Below, in pieces: positions 20,030 to 32,038 of a stretch of DNA of 64,000 bases. Made by a program: the position numbers and the translations under genes. Location of the stretch: positions 744,001 to 808,000 of the forward strand of contig JADWQD010000007.1 in NCBI GenBank assembly GCA_016110215.1. Direction: 5' to 3'. Numbering within the stretch: position 1 is the stretch's first letter; every line of letters begins with the position of its first letter. The notes below the pieces were generated by a model that searched no databases, had not been told where the DNA came from, and saw only the letters and a program-made list of their open reading frames with translations. Origin of the DNA: Capronia americana. Taxonomy: Eukaryota > Ascomycota > Eurotiomycetes > Chaetothyriales > Herpotrichiellaceae.

Positions 20030-22303
20030 ATGTCGGCCACGGACAATTTTGTCGAGACGCCTACGCTTGCTCAACCTCCAATGAATTATTCCTCGCATAC
20101 CACCACCAGAGCCACAGATGAATCAGATGAGCCACGCAGACTCACAGAACATCCCGCTGGATTATCATCAGCCTCCCATCCACTCATCCCCGCCCCACCA
20201 CTCGCCTCCAGCAGGTACAACCGCCAATTACTCCTCCCGCAGCTCCGCCTCCGCGGCCAAGAATACCTCCTCTCCTCCAAGGTGCTGATCATCGGGCTCG
20301 GCGGCCTCGGCTCACCCGCCGCGCTGTACCTCGCCGGCGCTGGCGTCGGCACCCTTGGCTTTATGGACAGCGACGCCGTGGAAGTCAGCAATCTCCACCG
20401 CCAAATCGTGCACACCGAGGCCGCCGCCCAGGCTGGGCTGTCGAAAGTCCGCTCCGCGGCCGCGACGTGCAAGGCCCTCAACTCGGAGGTCCGGTACGTG
20501 TGCCACGAGGAGCAGGCCACCGGGGCCAACATCCTCGCCACGGTGTCGCAGTACGATCTGGTGCTGGACTGCACGGACAACCCGGCGACGCGGTATCTGA
20601 TCTCCGACGCGTGCGTGATCCTGGGCAAGGTCCTGGTCAGTGGCGCCGCGCAGAGAGGGGAAGGCATGCTCATCGTGCTCAACTCGCCTCCTGCTCCCTC
20701 GTCCTTGACCACGACGGACAAAGGCCCGTGCTACAGGTGCGTGTTCCCCCGGCCGCCGGCACCTGAAACGGTGCGCTCGTGCAGCGAGATCGGTATTCTA
20801 GGACCCGTGGTCGGCACGATCGGGACGCTCATGGCCGGGGAGGCTATCAAGTTGATTTCCACGGGAGCGCATCTCCCGCCACCGCCGCCACCGCCGCCGT
20901 CGACATCTCACCGTCAGGACGACGGCATCATTACAACAAGTACTGTTCCAGCAGCGGAGTCGGGGTCGCGCCCTCCGGAGAGGGCCAAACACACTATGCT
21001 TCTCTACAATACATGGGCGGCTGACCCGCGCAGCGTCTTCCGCACAATCACCCTGCGAGGCCGGCGGAAAGACTGCCTTGCGTGCGGCGACGACGAGACT
21101 CTCGCGCAGAAGAACCTCAGGAGGATCACGGCCGACGTCATTTCGGAAGGACGCCTCGATTACCGGGCTTTCTGCGGTGTTGCGGAAGACGTGAGGCTGC
21201 TGGGCGAGGAGAATCGAATCGACGCGCGTGAGTTTCTGCAGGAGCACGTACGGCAGCACCATGGTCACCATCATCGCCATCACGGCGGAGAGGGGGCCAG
21301 GGAGAAGGAAAGGAAGAGGAAGAGGAAACACATTGTCGTCGATGTGCGCGAGGAGCATGAGTTCGAATTGGGACCTAAAGTTAGTGGCAGTGTGAACATT
21401 CCGCTGTCGAAGATTCTGAGGCACGGGGACGCGGCGTTTGATCAGCTTCAGCTTAAGCTTGAGTCTGGCCTTGGGTCTAGCACCGGTTTTGCCGCTCAGC
21501 CTGGACTAGGGATAGGTCCCGACGGAGGAACGGTCGATCAGGAATCTCACATCCCGACCGCGGGACAGGAGACAGCAAACGGCGCCGGATTCGATCCCCG
21601 AGGCGGGCAGATCAATGAAGAGTCGCACATCCCCACCACCACAGAGGCGACAGTCGCCGACTTCCCCAGCGATCCGGATAGGGATGATCTAGCAAGACAG
21701 AATCCAACGACCGGGCCGGACGGAGGGATGCTTAATCGCGAATCCCACATCCAGACCAAGCACACCTATCCCGGGACTCATGAAAGCGGGCCTGACGGAG
21801 GAATGCTCAATCCTGAGTCCCATATCCCCGTTGCCGCACCGCCCGGCTCGTCTACGAACGATGCTGCTGCAGGCCCAGATGACGGGATGGTCGATTACGA
21901 ATCGCACATCCCCAACCCAGTGGCAAGACAGTCGACCCTTTCGAGCGCCGACTTCCCGCCCAGACCGTCGGGGACGTCGACCAAGGGGCACGAAAATGAT
22001 AATTACAGCAACAGCCCCGGCGGCGATGACAACGGCAATGACATTGACAGTACCGACGGCGAAAACAACGACGACGACAATGACGACGACGACCTTCCAG
22101 CCGTGTACTTCGTCTGCCAGCGCGGGAATGATAGTCAAATTGCAGCGCAGAAGTTGATGACGAGGATCCAGGTCGTGGGGGACACTGCAAGAAGAGGAAC
22201 AGCTACAGACACAGCCGAGAACAAGGCGGAAAGGAAGAGAAGTCCCTGGATCGGAGATATCAAAGGCGGTTTCCTCGCCTTGGAGAGACACGCAACTTAC
22301 TAG
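20030..22303 (+). CDS. uba4: Uba4/MOCS3-type adenylyltransferase-sulfurtransferase with a repeat insertion, 757 aa
   Basis: It activates the ubiquitin-like Urm1 C-terminus and passes sulfur to it for thiolation of wobble uridines in tRNA. The E1-like domain has GLGGLGSP (near residues 87-94), DSDAVEVSNLHRQ, zinc cysteine pairs C234/C237 and C349/C352, and C251 in the VRSCSEIG block. The rhodanese domain starts near residue 430 (VDVREEHEF, D438) and finishes with the persulfide cysteine C696 in VCQRGNDSQ. Between these two halves lies an insertion of about 220 residues with five GPDGGMLNxESHIP-like units and an acidic Asn/Asp run. A His- and Lys/Arg-rich linker (HHGHHHRHHGG) precedes the rhodanese domain. 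Usual fungal length is under 500 residues. No introns are seen. Confidence 0.88.
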   Translation: MSATDNFVETPTLAQPPMNYSSHTTTRATDESDEPRRLTEHPAGLSSASHPLIPAPPLASSRYNRQLLLPQLRLRGQEYLLSSKVLIIGLGGLGSPAALYLAGAGVGTLGFMDSDAVEVSNLHRQIVHTEAAAQAGLSKVRSAAATCKALNSEVRYVCHEEQATGANILATVSQYDLVLDCTDNPATRYLISDACVILGKVLVSGAAQRGEGMLIVLNSPPAPSSLTTTDKGPCYRCVFPRPPAPETVRSCSEIGILGPVVGTIGTLMAGEAIKLISTGAHLPPPPPPPPSTSHRQDDGIITTSTVPAAESGSRPPERAKHTMLLYNTWAADPRSVFRTITLRGRRKDCLACGDDETLAQKNLRRITADVISEGRLDYRAFCGVAEDVRLLGEENRIDAREFLQEHVRQHHGHHHRHHGGEGAREKERKRKRKHIVVDVREEHEFELGPKVSGSVNIPLSKILRHGDAAFDQLQLKLESGLGSSTGFAAQPGLGIGPDGGTVDQESHIPTAGQETANGAGFDPRGGQINEESHIPTTTEATVADFPSDPDRDDLARQNPTTGPDGGMLNRESHIQTKHTYPGTHESGPDGGMLNPESHIPVAAPPGSSTNDAAAGPDDGMVDYESHIPNPVARQSTLSSADFPPRPSGTSTKGHENDNYSNSPGGDDNGNDIDSTDGENNDDDNDDDDLPAVYFVCQRGNDSQIAAQKLMTRIQVVGDTARRGTATDTAENKAERKRSPWIGDIKGGFLALERHATY
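21515..21913 (+). repeat. Five degenerate 42-bp coding repeats inside the Uba4 gene
   Basis: Units begin at 21515, 21593, 21713, 21788 and 21872, and all are in frame. The translated consensus is GPDGGMLNxESHIP. The second unit is the most divergent (DPRGGQINEESHIP). Spacing between units is irregular (78, 120, 75 and 84 nt), so this is not a simple tandem array. It splits the rhodanese domain. Confidence 0.85.
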
Positions 22304-23404
22304 TAATGTAGTTCAACTACGTGACGCGATGGATTATCATTGAGCTGTTTTCCTGCCTGCCGCCAGCCAGCCAGCCAAGCTCAAATCGAATGAAATGAAA
22401 CAGAACCCGAATGGAACAAAAACGTATGACATAGATATCTGTATGGATAGTGTAGTGTGTATAGAAATGTAAGTGTGACCAAGTGCGTCAGTCGGTCCTT
22501 CGATCCGGCGATCCAACCGTTGCGCGACCCTCACCCAGTACAGGGGGTACGGCACTCCGTACGGAATTCCGTCATGAGAGATACAGTATCCCATCCCATC
22601 CCTACACTGAAAGACGGTGCAAAGTCAGCAACCTGGACAGCGAGGAGGACTTTCAATCAAAGGAGAAATCTCGTCGCAAAGTGTTTGTATTCGTATTCGT
22701 ACTCGTACTCTGTAAGGAATACAGAATACAGAACACAGTAGCACAGTATCTCAGAAGGGGAAAGAAAAAAAGAATTTTTCTTCTCGCATCGACTCGCTGC
22801 GGAGCAACGAGTCTCGATTAAAGTAAAGTTTGAATCAGCGAATTGGGTATCATCATGTACAGTGCGGTGCGGTGCAGTGCATTGCATTGCATTGCAGTGC
22901 TTAGGTAGTTCTTGGAAGACAAGTGAAGCAAGGGAAACAAATTGTGAGACGTACTTTGTCAAATTAGTTGATCCTGATAGCGAGTCGTGGTCGGATCACA
23001 AGCATCTGAGATACTGGTGGTTCAAGACGGGGGTTTGGTTCACCAATCACCGTACTGAAATGGCGGGATGAACCTTCAACGCTGTCCTGAAGACCCGCAG
23101 GCCTAGGCGAAGGCCTTACAATCGTGCCATTGTTGGCGGCGGCGGACGAGAATTGCAGATCAAGGAGCTTGAAGCTTGAAGCTCACGAAGGAACGAAACG
23201 AAAAGAACAGCAGAGGAAGACCTTTTTGACCGCCGCTTGCTGAGTGTCACTAGCCTCGCCAAGACGAATAATCCGAAGTCTGCGAGCGGAACAACGATAC
23301 TCCGGCTAGCCTTGAGCCTCGTGGCCTCCCCTTTCATGGCACTGAATTTGTTGCATATGGATACGTATACAGATCTATTATACGGGTACATGCAAGCGTG
23401 ATAA
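22304..23404. other. Intergenic region with two simple-sequence tracts
   Basis: No gene is recognised in these 1.1 kb between convergent genes. A TATTCG/TACTCG run lies at about 22685-22712, and a GTGCGGTGC/GCATTGCATT run at about 22860-22900. Both are degenerate microsatellites. Confidence 0.6.
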
Positions 23405-26400
23405 CTACCCCGTAGAATTCGGTCCCATTGCTGGCGACGGCATTGTCGGTCTGACGATCCCATGCTCGTCAAACAGAGATCTCTGCTCCCGGTCCATGAG
23501 GGACTCTCGTTCCGAGTCTGCTGCTCGTGGATCGAAACGAGTGCCATCGTTGACTAGCGAAGAATAGGATCCGTCAGTAGTGAAAGGGGTATAGGGCGTC
23601 CCTGGCTGCGAATGGAGCTTGAGCGACTCAGCTGCCTCGAAAGCAGTTGGTGGACTATTCCAGCTTCGCAAGATCACCTCTGAACCGAAGTCGATACCCC
23701 AGCGCCATTGCGCGGAATCATCATGAGGTGCATCGTGAGGCGCACCGACTGGTCCCATAGTCCTACTCTTACTTTGGTGCAACCACCAACCTAGAGCTGC
23801 CCTTTCTCGCCAAATATCCGTAGCTCGCAAGTCAGCGACACCAGCGTCGCGCAGCCTTCGCACAATGGAGCTATTGGCCAACAGCGAAAGTCGGGCGGCG
23901 ATCGAATCGGGTGGCATGGGCAGGATTGACTCGCTGGGGAATTGGATGAAGATCCAGACGATGCAGCAGAGCATTAGGGCGAACAGACCCTCTAGCGCGA
24001 TTGTGGCGTGGAGGTTCTGCACGAGGCGAGGTTCGGGCTGGCTGAGCGTGCCTTGGAGCGGTAGAGTGGTTTGAGAGACAGGTGCTGATGCGAGTGCCAG
24101 AGGGCGCAATTGCGTCAAAATCTGTGTGCAATATGCCGTCAGGACAGCTTCGGTCGCGACCGCCAACTTGTCGACGTCCAAGATGCTCGTCAAGTTGTCC
24201 GCTTTAAACTCCGCGTATGCAGCGAGGAGTTCCCAGAAGTTCGTGGGGCTGCCGATTTTGGGCCACAGGGAATTACTGTTGAGTTTTCCGTCCATATCGT
24301 CACTTTGCGTATACTGCGAGACGGGTGCGGTTACCGGCGCGAACCAGTATGGTTGCATTGTCGGGTAGGCGCGCTCGTGCGTTACCGAACCCATATCGAC
24401 GGACACTGGGCTCCACGGCAGGAGTTTCTCGACGTCTCCCACGAGTAACCTGGAAGCCCTGGCATATGTCGCATCGACTTGAACAAGGCTCAAATTGCGG
24501 GTGCAAGAGAGTGCCCTGACCGTAGGTGGTGGGAATGAAAACGTGTCATCCCCAACCCACATGGTCTTCGAGGTAGTATTGCCCGGCAGGTCCATCAAGC
24601 TGGCGTTTTGAATAGAGTTATACGGTCTGATCAGAGTTGAGACATCTGCTAAGATGACATTGAAGGCAGTGTTGACGACTCGTGGCAGGTCTGAGTTGCC
24701 CATCGATTGTTTGGTATCGAAATCAGGGTTTTGGACGAAACTCGACCCTTGGTAGCGGTACGGGGGGGCATTGCCTGTCGCATTCGATACCATCGACTGG
24801 TGCACCACCACAGTCTGATTCAGCAGGGTCGAACAAGGCGTGGATTTGCAATACCAGGCAAATGACCATGAACCTGGATAGTAGGTCGCCGATAGGTTAA
24901 AGTCCGAGCTGGGCAGAGGCGTACATTTGATGTTGACAGCAACCGCTGGAACCCGCACGTTCAACTCGCTTTCCGTCTGATTCGACATTGAAGATGCCGC
25001 AATACTGGTTATGTTACATAGGACAAGGTTGTTGATTATCCCAGGTTGCTGGGGCACCTCGAAGCTCGGGATGGTGGTCCACTCTGTAAATTCTGATGCT
25101 CGCTTCACGACGCTGTCAAAGTCCGATACATTCCACATCGATGCAACAGTGTCTGGGAGGCTCGTGTCTGCTTGAAGTGCCACTATTTCCTCGCTCAAAG
25201 TCGGCTGTGCATCATACAACCCTGCTGCGACAAGCTTCACAACCGGGACAGCTAACAAGATAACAGCGGACGTGACTAAAGTGAATAGGACCTGTTCTGT
25301 TTTCCGTCGAGTAGGCGACCAGAAAAACAGCGTCTCTCTGACATTGAGAAGAAGTGCCTGCCGACTCGATGCCTTCCGAAGTTTTTTGTACGGGAGCAAC
25401 GAACGAGCGGCTCGGTCAAGTCCGGAAACCCAATATCCGAGCAGGACTAGGATCGTGGCAGGGACCACGGAAGCGACCGTTGACGATAGGAACGTGTACC
25501 GACAGAGGCCTCTGGTCCTGCTGGACCTCCATTGAAGAATACCGAGAGCCGCCATGACCGTGAGCATTGCGATGATAAGCGCGAGCTTAGCAGTTAAGCG
25601 TAGTGAAAGCGGCCGCCAGCCTCCCGCCCCCTCGGTAACAGTAACTCCGGTCGAGATTTGCCTTTTGTCCGGGTCTGGCTCTCCCACATCCTCCAGCTTT
25701 ACTTCCATCTGGCATGGAGTGGGAGCCAATTGTAGGCTCCACTTGGTTGTGAGTAATGCTTGATCAAGAGTTTTGGAGGTACTTTGTGCATGCAAGCCTA
25801 GTCGCCCTTCCACCTTGGGGTCGGACGCAGAGAGCACAAGGGCTGCCGCTGCTAACGGGCTGGGGTCCATCCGCAACAGTGTCTTAGGCCTCAGGAAGGT
25901 GAGGCCGAAAACACTGATCAGCCCGATGCAGGCTAGGAGGGCTTGCATAACCCGCAACGATACTTTGCGAAGGAAGAGCCGGGGCTCAGCTGTCTCGACA
26001 GTGCCCTCTGTTGGCAGCGATGTGGCTTTCCTCGAGAAAGCATTGATGGTTTGTGCCCAAATACTGTTGGCAAGGCCTTCAACGTCGGTCTGAAACGAGA
26101 GAGGGTTGCGAAGGTAGAAGTCGAATATGTCGGGCTGGCCGTTCATGAGAAGACTCGAGAAAGGGTCCGCGTTGTTCATGGCGATCAGCTCATAGGCTGC
26201 CGCTGTGACATTGCTGAAAGTTGCCAACGGACGCTCTGTGGGATTGAAGGGGCCAGGGCTCTGGGCGAGGCCGAATGCGGTCATAGTTGTCGTGTCCAAG
26301 GGGTTATTCAGGTATATCCACAGAGCCTCCACGGAGGTCTCGATATCTGTTGGCGCGGCGTCACTCTCAGTTGTATAGCTCACTGCTCTGCTTGTCGTGC

Positions 26401-27535
26401 TGTTCACTCTCAGATGGACTTTCTGGCTCGCGAAAGCTGGTGAACAGAGAACACCGGTTGCAGTAAAGTTTCCCTCATCCTTGGAGACCAACGTCGCCAA
26501 TATCCGTATGTCTTTGCGACTATCGGAACAGCTCGTTAGATTCAGATAAGCGAGCTTCTGTTGTTGGATATAGTATTGTTGCACGGCGAGTGAACAATTT
26601 GCCGCCTTGAGATCGTCCTCATTCCCATCGATTACTGTGTAGTCATATTTACCTAAGGAACGGGCAGTATGCCTGAGAGGAAAGCAGTTCAGATTTGCTG
26701 AGAGGGCGGTGACGTTAGCCACGATGGTCGTACCTGTTGAAGGGGTGTATGCAGTAGAGGAGAAGGCTTCAAAAGCAAGATTGCCGCTGGTCCACGGAGA
26801 GGGCGAGCCGTTTGCGAGTCGTTCCGAGGCCACAGCAGCGTATGGCTTTTGCCCGGTATAGTCCAAGGGCAGAGCCAGCGACCCATTGGCCAAAGCCAAT
26901 GTAGCATCGAAATCAAACGTGGATGTTTGCAGAAAGGGTGCTGAGACGATCCTGACAGCCGAATTGTCGATGAAGGTCAGTGAGTTTGCAACAGGCACCA
27001 AGGCACCAAACGACAGGCCAACAAGTAAGGCCATCGCCAAAGCCCAGTGCCCTTTGCGGAATGCAAGAAAGATAGACTGGAACTCAATGCCGTTGACATA
27101 GTCCAACAGCACCGAGTCTTTGGCCGTGGCCCACCTGCCACTCATGCTTGACCATGGACTAACGACTTTCAGATCGCTGATAACGCCCTTGAACCCGAAT
27201 GCGAGCGCAATCGCACCCAGAGTTGGCATATATCTTGCCAAATTGACCAGGTTTGTATCCTGCAGCGACAACCCTTGACTGTTGTGGACAAGTATGTTGA
27301 AGATTTCGAGGATCGCGATAAAGCCCCAGCATAAAACAGCCGTCAGAAGCGACCTGGGCCAGCGAAGTGCTTGTGGGATCCATTCTTTCGAAATGGCTGT
27401 ATGATGGCTTGGAGCTGGACGTAAAAATGCTTCAAGACCTTCGTCGCCTCCCTGACGATGTTTCCCTGTTCACAGCCGTCAGATTTACCACCTGCATTCT
27501 GCGCCCACCGGCTTACATGACGCCAGCTCCTGCAT
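23405..27535 (-). CDS. Duplicated DUF3433 integral membrane protein, 1359 aa
   Basis: A large fungal membrane protein of the DUF3433 (PF11915) family; no biochemical function is established. On the minus strand a 19-nt first exon (27535-27517) joins, after a 51-nt intron, the main exon 27465-23405. That junction restores an unbroken frame into EWIPQALRWPRSLL and the first membrane helices, which otherwise lack any ATG. Two similar halves are visible. Each starts with a helix pair and a WSPW/W-box block, followed by a long extracytoplasmic region full of N-x-S/T sites and a returning helix. The second copy starts near WRPLSLRLTAKLAL. The C-terminal tail is soluble. The first exon is inferred from splice logic; the rest is firm. 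Confidence 0.85.
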
Positions 27536-28632
27536 ATAGCCACGAGCTGCGGAACCCTTTTGATTAGCCATATCCTGGGGACATTGTCAAATCCAGCTGA
27601 ATCGGAATTTAAGCTAGAAAGACAGCCTGGTGGCGAGTGTCGGACATTTTGTAAGTCCTAAGGCTACAGCACGTCCACGGCTTGCATTGTGCGGCTCAAG
27701 TGTTCCATTTGTACTTTGAGGACCTCCACAGTCACACACCGGGGGTTAGATTGCGGATGGTCGAGTCTAAGCGATCGAGGCGGGACGGGTCGCATGATTT
27801 CGCCATCTGTCTCCCGTGCCGCGGATCCTGATTGTAAATGTTTCACGACCGGAATCTCCACCTCTGCCGAGGGGCTGAGCAGACCCAATGCGAGAGACTC
27901 AAGGATACTGCCTTAGTCTTTTTGGGTGACCCCTAAGAGACTGTGGAGATTCACACAGCCTCAAAATTCGGCCCCTACTCTGCGTATCTGGCATGGCGGC
28001 GCCAGCCCAAGTTCTTTTCTTTTTGGATATTGCGGGCAAACTCTGCAATGTGAGCCGTTAATTCACTACAGAAAAGACAAATACGACAATGCAATTCTAT
28101 ATCTTGATCTATGGCTATCGGTAGTCCCAATTCGAGTAAGTTAGAGGCTGAATTCGACGCCAAAGTCTAGTGGCCCAGTATTAGGGTCTATTGCCGCCTG
28201 GGGAAATAGTGGAGAGGGTTCCCGTTCCATGTCATGTAGTTCTTCCAGCGTGACACCATTTGGAAGATGGGAATCAATAACCTCGGTCAGTTTGAAGTGA
28301 AACAGGGCGGTGTGGCAGCCACTATTCTTCCCGTCGGGTTCAAAACTGTTGCGTTAGGCTTATACATACCTTTGCAATATGATACCACTATCACCATGGG
28401 AAGTATCGAAGACACTGGTGTGGCCAATTCGTTAGACGTTCAGCTGGAATAGTAATTGTCTACACTTCTTGAATTACTCCCTGTATTACTGACCGGGCGG
28501 CGAACCTGGTGGTTCAACAACCTCCTTTTGGGCATTATCAGACATGGGCATAGAATTCCACATCCAGTTACACTTGCTAGTGTTCGAGTGCAGACGGCCA
28601 AAAGGAAAAGCCAATGAAACACCCTCATCTAT
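27536..28632. other. 1.1-kb intergenic region
   Basis: Short frames only; no domain, RNA gene or repeat was recognised. It holds the upstream region of the DUF3433 gene and the 3' flank of the permease gene. Confidence 0.5.
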
Positions 28633-30563
28633 TCATGCGCAGCTGAAAGCTCCACCAACGGTTCCATCGTTGTAGGCATCGACGATGCTTTTGATAGTGG
28701 TATACGTACCAGCAACCGTGATAAAGGAACCAAGGGCAATCACTGCAAAGTGAAGGCTGCACACGGCCTTCTTCCTCCAGTTGGCCCCATGATTTCCCCG
28801 ATCCATGTAAAGCCCCATGAAAGCTGGAATGACGAGCTTTGTACGAAGTTTCAGGTCAGTTGGGCTAATCACTTTTCAAAGAAGTGGTGTTGAGGCTTAC
28901 ACAAGTCGGAGCACAGCAGAGAGATCCGATCAGACCGAGCAGAAAGGTGAAGAACGGGATAGCTTCCGCCACGATAAAGGACAATAATGTAATCCCAAGG
29001 GTCGATCCCCTGAAGATTCCCTGTCAGCAGGTGTATTCAACTCAACCGAAGAGGGACAACCTACAGCCACGTGCTCCAATGGATGAGACTGTTGCTCTGC
29101 AGGTGAGGCGAGTTGCGGAGTATTTTGACGAAAAGCTATCAATAACCCGTCAGCAATCTTGCGTCCCCAAATCTCGGGTGGGAGATGCCCACAAATTTAG
29201 CAGCCGTGTGAACCCATAAGGTAGAGGTCATGATGAATCCGGGAATGGAGATGCCAAAGGCAATCTTCTCGATTTTGCCTCCGGCACTGGCCAGTGACGG
29301 ACTCGCTACGTACTGACCACAGTACCTGGGAAGGTTGATCAGTCGAGATATCCCAGGAGTGCAATGGTCGTCGACTTACACATAAACAACTGTGCCAAAG
29401 GTTATATAGCAGACTGACAAGGCTCCTTGAGAGATGAATAGCGCCTTGGGGTAAGATTTAGGCCTTCTCATCTCCGCAATGACCGGCATGAATGTCGGGG
29501 TCGCGCCGTACCCAGCTATAACGTAAGTTCAAGTCAGCTGCAACTTCTCTCTTTTCAGGCTCGATAACACTCAATCTTACAGAAGAGATTGAGTGTTGCA
29601 GTAAGTCCAGCGACAAAGCCTGGTGACCCAACGGCGATCACTCCCAAATCGAAGGGGCCTGTCTTCGGTGCTGCAGCTGGCCTGGAGACCTGTGTGACAC
29701 CAACACTATAATGTTCCTGTCATCAGCGTGATATCCTATCAATTAGTACCGATCTCAGAAAACTCACACCACAATGAATACAGCCGTAAAGATGGACGCA
29801 AACCCAACCCAGGTCAACACGGCCATTTTGCCCAGTGTTCGGATGCTCGAGACAAGTCCGGTACATATGGCTGCAACCACTGTCCAAACAACTGTGCAGG
29901 CTTTGCCGTCGGCGAGAATCTTCAATCCTTGTGCAAGTCCAATGAATCCTGATCCGGCAGCTAAGCTATTTGAAGTCGGTCAGAACTTTGTCTTTGTAGC
30001 AGGGTTCCTCGAGCTCTCACATCCAGGTCAGCAGGAACAGGCCGCCAGCGAACTCGCGAGCAACAGGGCCACCCATGATAGCGGCGGCGTCGGCGATGTT
30101 GTGGACTCCGCGATACTTCATGCGAAATAGGTACATGATGTAGGCGTAATCTGGAACCAAGCCGTGAGCGAGGGCCACACATGCTAATGCGACGGGGGAT
30201 TCGACTTACAGGTAGTCATAGAGCCCCAACCGAAAAGGATGCAGATCCCGGGTCCGTAGCCAGTCACATTCAGCGCATACGGGATTCCCAATACACCTGT
30301 TGCGAAACAGAGCTTCATGAGGATAATGCCCGCCCGAATCCTAGTTTTCCACGTTTGTGTAAGCGAGTCATCTCCGTTGTAAGAAGTGTCTCGTACCATC
30401 CCAAAGTACGAAACTCAGCCACACCAGTATGACTCTTGAAGACCTCGCCGTCGTCTTCGCTCAAGTCTGGCTTGAGAATGTTGTCTTGAACAGACTCCTG
30501 GACAACCCCGACCTCGATTTTCTCCCCACCCTCTTGTGGAGTGGCTGGCTTGGAGGCCTGCAT
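28633..30563 (-). CDS. AAAP-family amino-acid permease, 467 aa, ten exons
   Basis: A proton-coupled amino-acid transporter of the AAAP family (PF01490), similar to fungal neutral amino-acid permeases. The minus-strand exons are 30563-30397, 30340-30210, 30150-30021, 29965-29768, 29705-29581, 29515-29380, 29325-29193, 29135-29065, 29009-28901 and 28836-28633. Introns are 54-65 nt, every junction keeps the frame, and the total is exactly 468 codons. The soluble N-terminus ends in FRTLGWIRAGIILMKLCFATGVLGIP, the first helix of the family. The later blocks TLNLFSGYGATPTFMPVIAEM and HWSTWLGSTLG and the final FSCA ending also match. About eleven membrane helices are expected. The gene is divergent from HRI1. 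Confidence 0.92.
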
Positions 30564-31270
30564 GGTAGACTGGTTTGAGATTCGTTCTGGACTCGGCTGA
30601 ATTGCTTGGATGGGAGCAGCAAGGGTTAGGATGGGCGGTTAAAGGTAGTATAAAAAGCTTGCGAGACACTTTGTCTCTCCGAGATCGAGCCCAGTGCGCG
30701 AGTTATATGGAGATTCGACAAACCGGCCTTGATGTTCAACAGATGTTTATTTGTGGCCGTCCCGCCAAAGTAGTGTCCAGACCCTGGCCAGATTGCCGTG
30801 TTTAAGATAACCATTTGGCATTGATAAGTAGATCTGGCTCTAGATCGTGTTATAGGTCTCTGCGGGCAAAACTATCTCATTCCAAGTGATGGCATGTAGT
30901 GTACAATATCATCACATCCAATCATACGCCTGTGGAGCCCCTTCCAGATCGGTACTCAAACTCCTGTCGAAAGGCTGTTCTTATCATTGAACCGAACGCC
31001 AAACTCCGACACCGCAGATTTCCGAGTTTCCGGGATGGTGGCAGCATATCACAGAGAGCTAAAGGAGACTGGTGTCGCTCATTCTCCGGAGCAACAAGCA
31101 ACAGCAAGTACAACATCGCACCTCGGTCTAGATCTGCCGCAAGCCATGCCAGGGTTGGACAATGGAGCCTCGACCACATCTCTGAGCGCATAGGGGTCGA
31201 CCGTTGGTTGCGCCTTTCCAGCAGTCCTGCCTCCAACTTTTACTGTCAAGCCTAGCATTAGGAGACGTTG
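30564..31270. promoter_or_regulatory. Shared divergent upstream region of the permease and HRI1 genes
   Basis: About 700 bp lie between two divergent start codons. No operator was identified by eye and no other gene is supported. Confidence 0.4.
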
Positions 31271-32038
31271 ATGATGGTGATCAAAACGACGCCGCAAATT
31301 CTGAAGCGAGTCAGCATTCGCTGGCCACCTGATCCTGCTTTGGAAGACACGGAGACAATCGCACTTAACGTTGCAGGATACTATATGGATTTGCGCGTGA
31401 CGTTGGCGGACAAGACGCTCCAGTGGAGTCGAGCAGGCGAGCGCAAAACCCTTGGGGAAAATCCGCGTAGGTCACTTTCGTCCGTCACGGGAAATTTCGA
31501 GGTTTCGACAAGATGAACGACTGAATGTCGATGGACTGACATTCTCGCAGTAATGTTTCGGTGGACTCGCATCATCGACTCACTTGGGAGCCGTCGTTCC
31601 GATGAGGCTTCATTCCAGGAAATGGAAAACAGTGATGATCTGGAGACTGGAAAGTTTGATAAGGAAGGAAACGGGAATCTGGTAGATTACGAGGAGGTGT
31701 GGCGCGATGTGACTAGGAAAGCAGAATCTGACAACTCTGCGTGGATATTGCAAAGCGACGACGGATCCATGTTTCTTGGAAGGGTCGGCGACATCTTCCT
31801 GGGGATGCAGCAGAAAGAGAAAGAAGGGTTCGCAGTGAGAAAAGAGGTATTCACTTCCAAGGCTGGTGAATGGGATGCTGTGTTTGAAGCTGGTCTTGTA
31901 CAATCCATCCCTCGAGCTGTACATGTGCTGCGCGATCTTGGTCAAGGGGAGGGAAAGACTGCAGAGCAAGGGCAGACAATCCATGTCTGTGACAGAGAAT
32001 ACATCGTTCGAGGCACTGGTCAATGGGTCGAGGAATAG
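31271..32038 (+). CDS. HRI1: Hri1 family protein, 227 aa
   Basis: A member of the fungal HRI1 family (PF16815), named after the yeast protein that associates with Hrr25 and Sec72; its role is unclear. The exons are 31271-31466 and 31551-32038, with an 84-nt intron. The spliced protein shows the family order: RVSIRWPPDP, YYMDLRV, LQWSRAGE, then after the junction FRWTRIIDSLG, GNLVDYEEVWRD, a second lipocalin-like half with FLGRVGDIFLGMQQK, and the final REYIVRGTGQWVE. The length is close to that of yeast Hri1. Two further in-frame initiators (31268 non-ATG, 31274 ATG) flank the chosen ATG. Confidence 0.88.

Noticed and set aside
20086..20721. Minus-strand frame of 211 codons opposite Uba4
   Set aside because: Antisense to the conserved E1-like domain; no domain of its own.
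22860..22900. Short GCATT/GCAGT tandem units as a possible CRISPR-like or structured element
   Set aside because: Units are under 10 bp without spacers; an ordinary degenerate microsatellite in a eukaryotic genome.
27470..27497. ATG at 27497 as start of the DUF3433 protein without an intron
   Set aside because: Checking codon by codon puts this ATG out of frame with the main exon, and a stop (27472-27470) precedes the coding frame, so a spliced first exon is needed.
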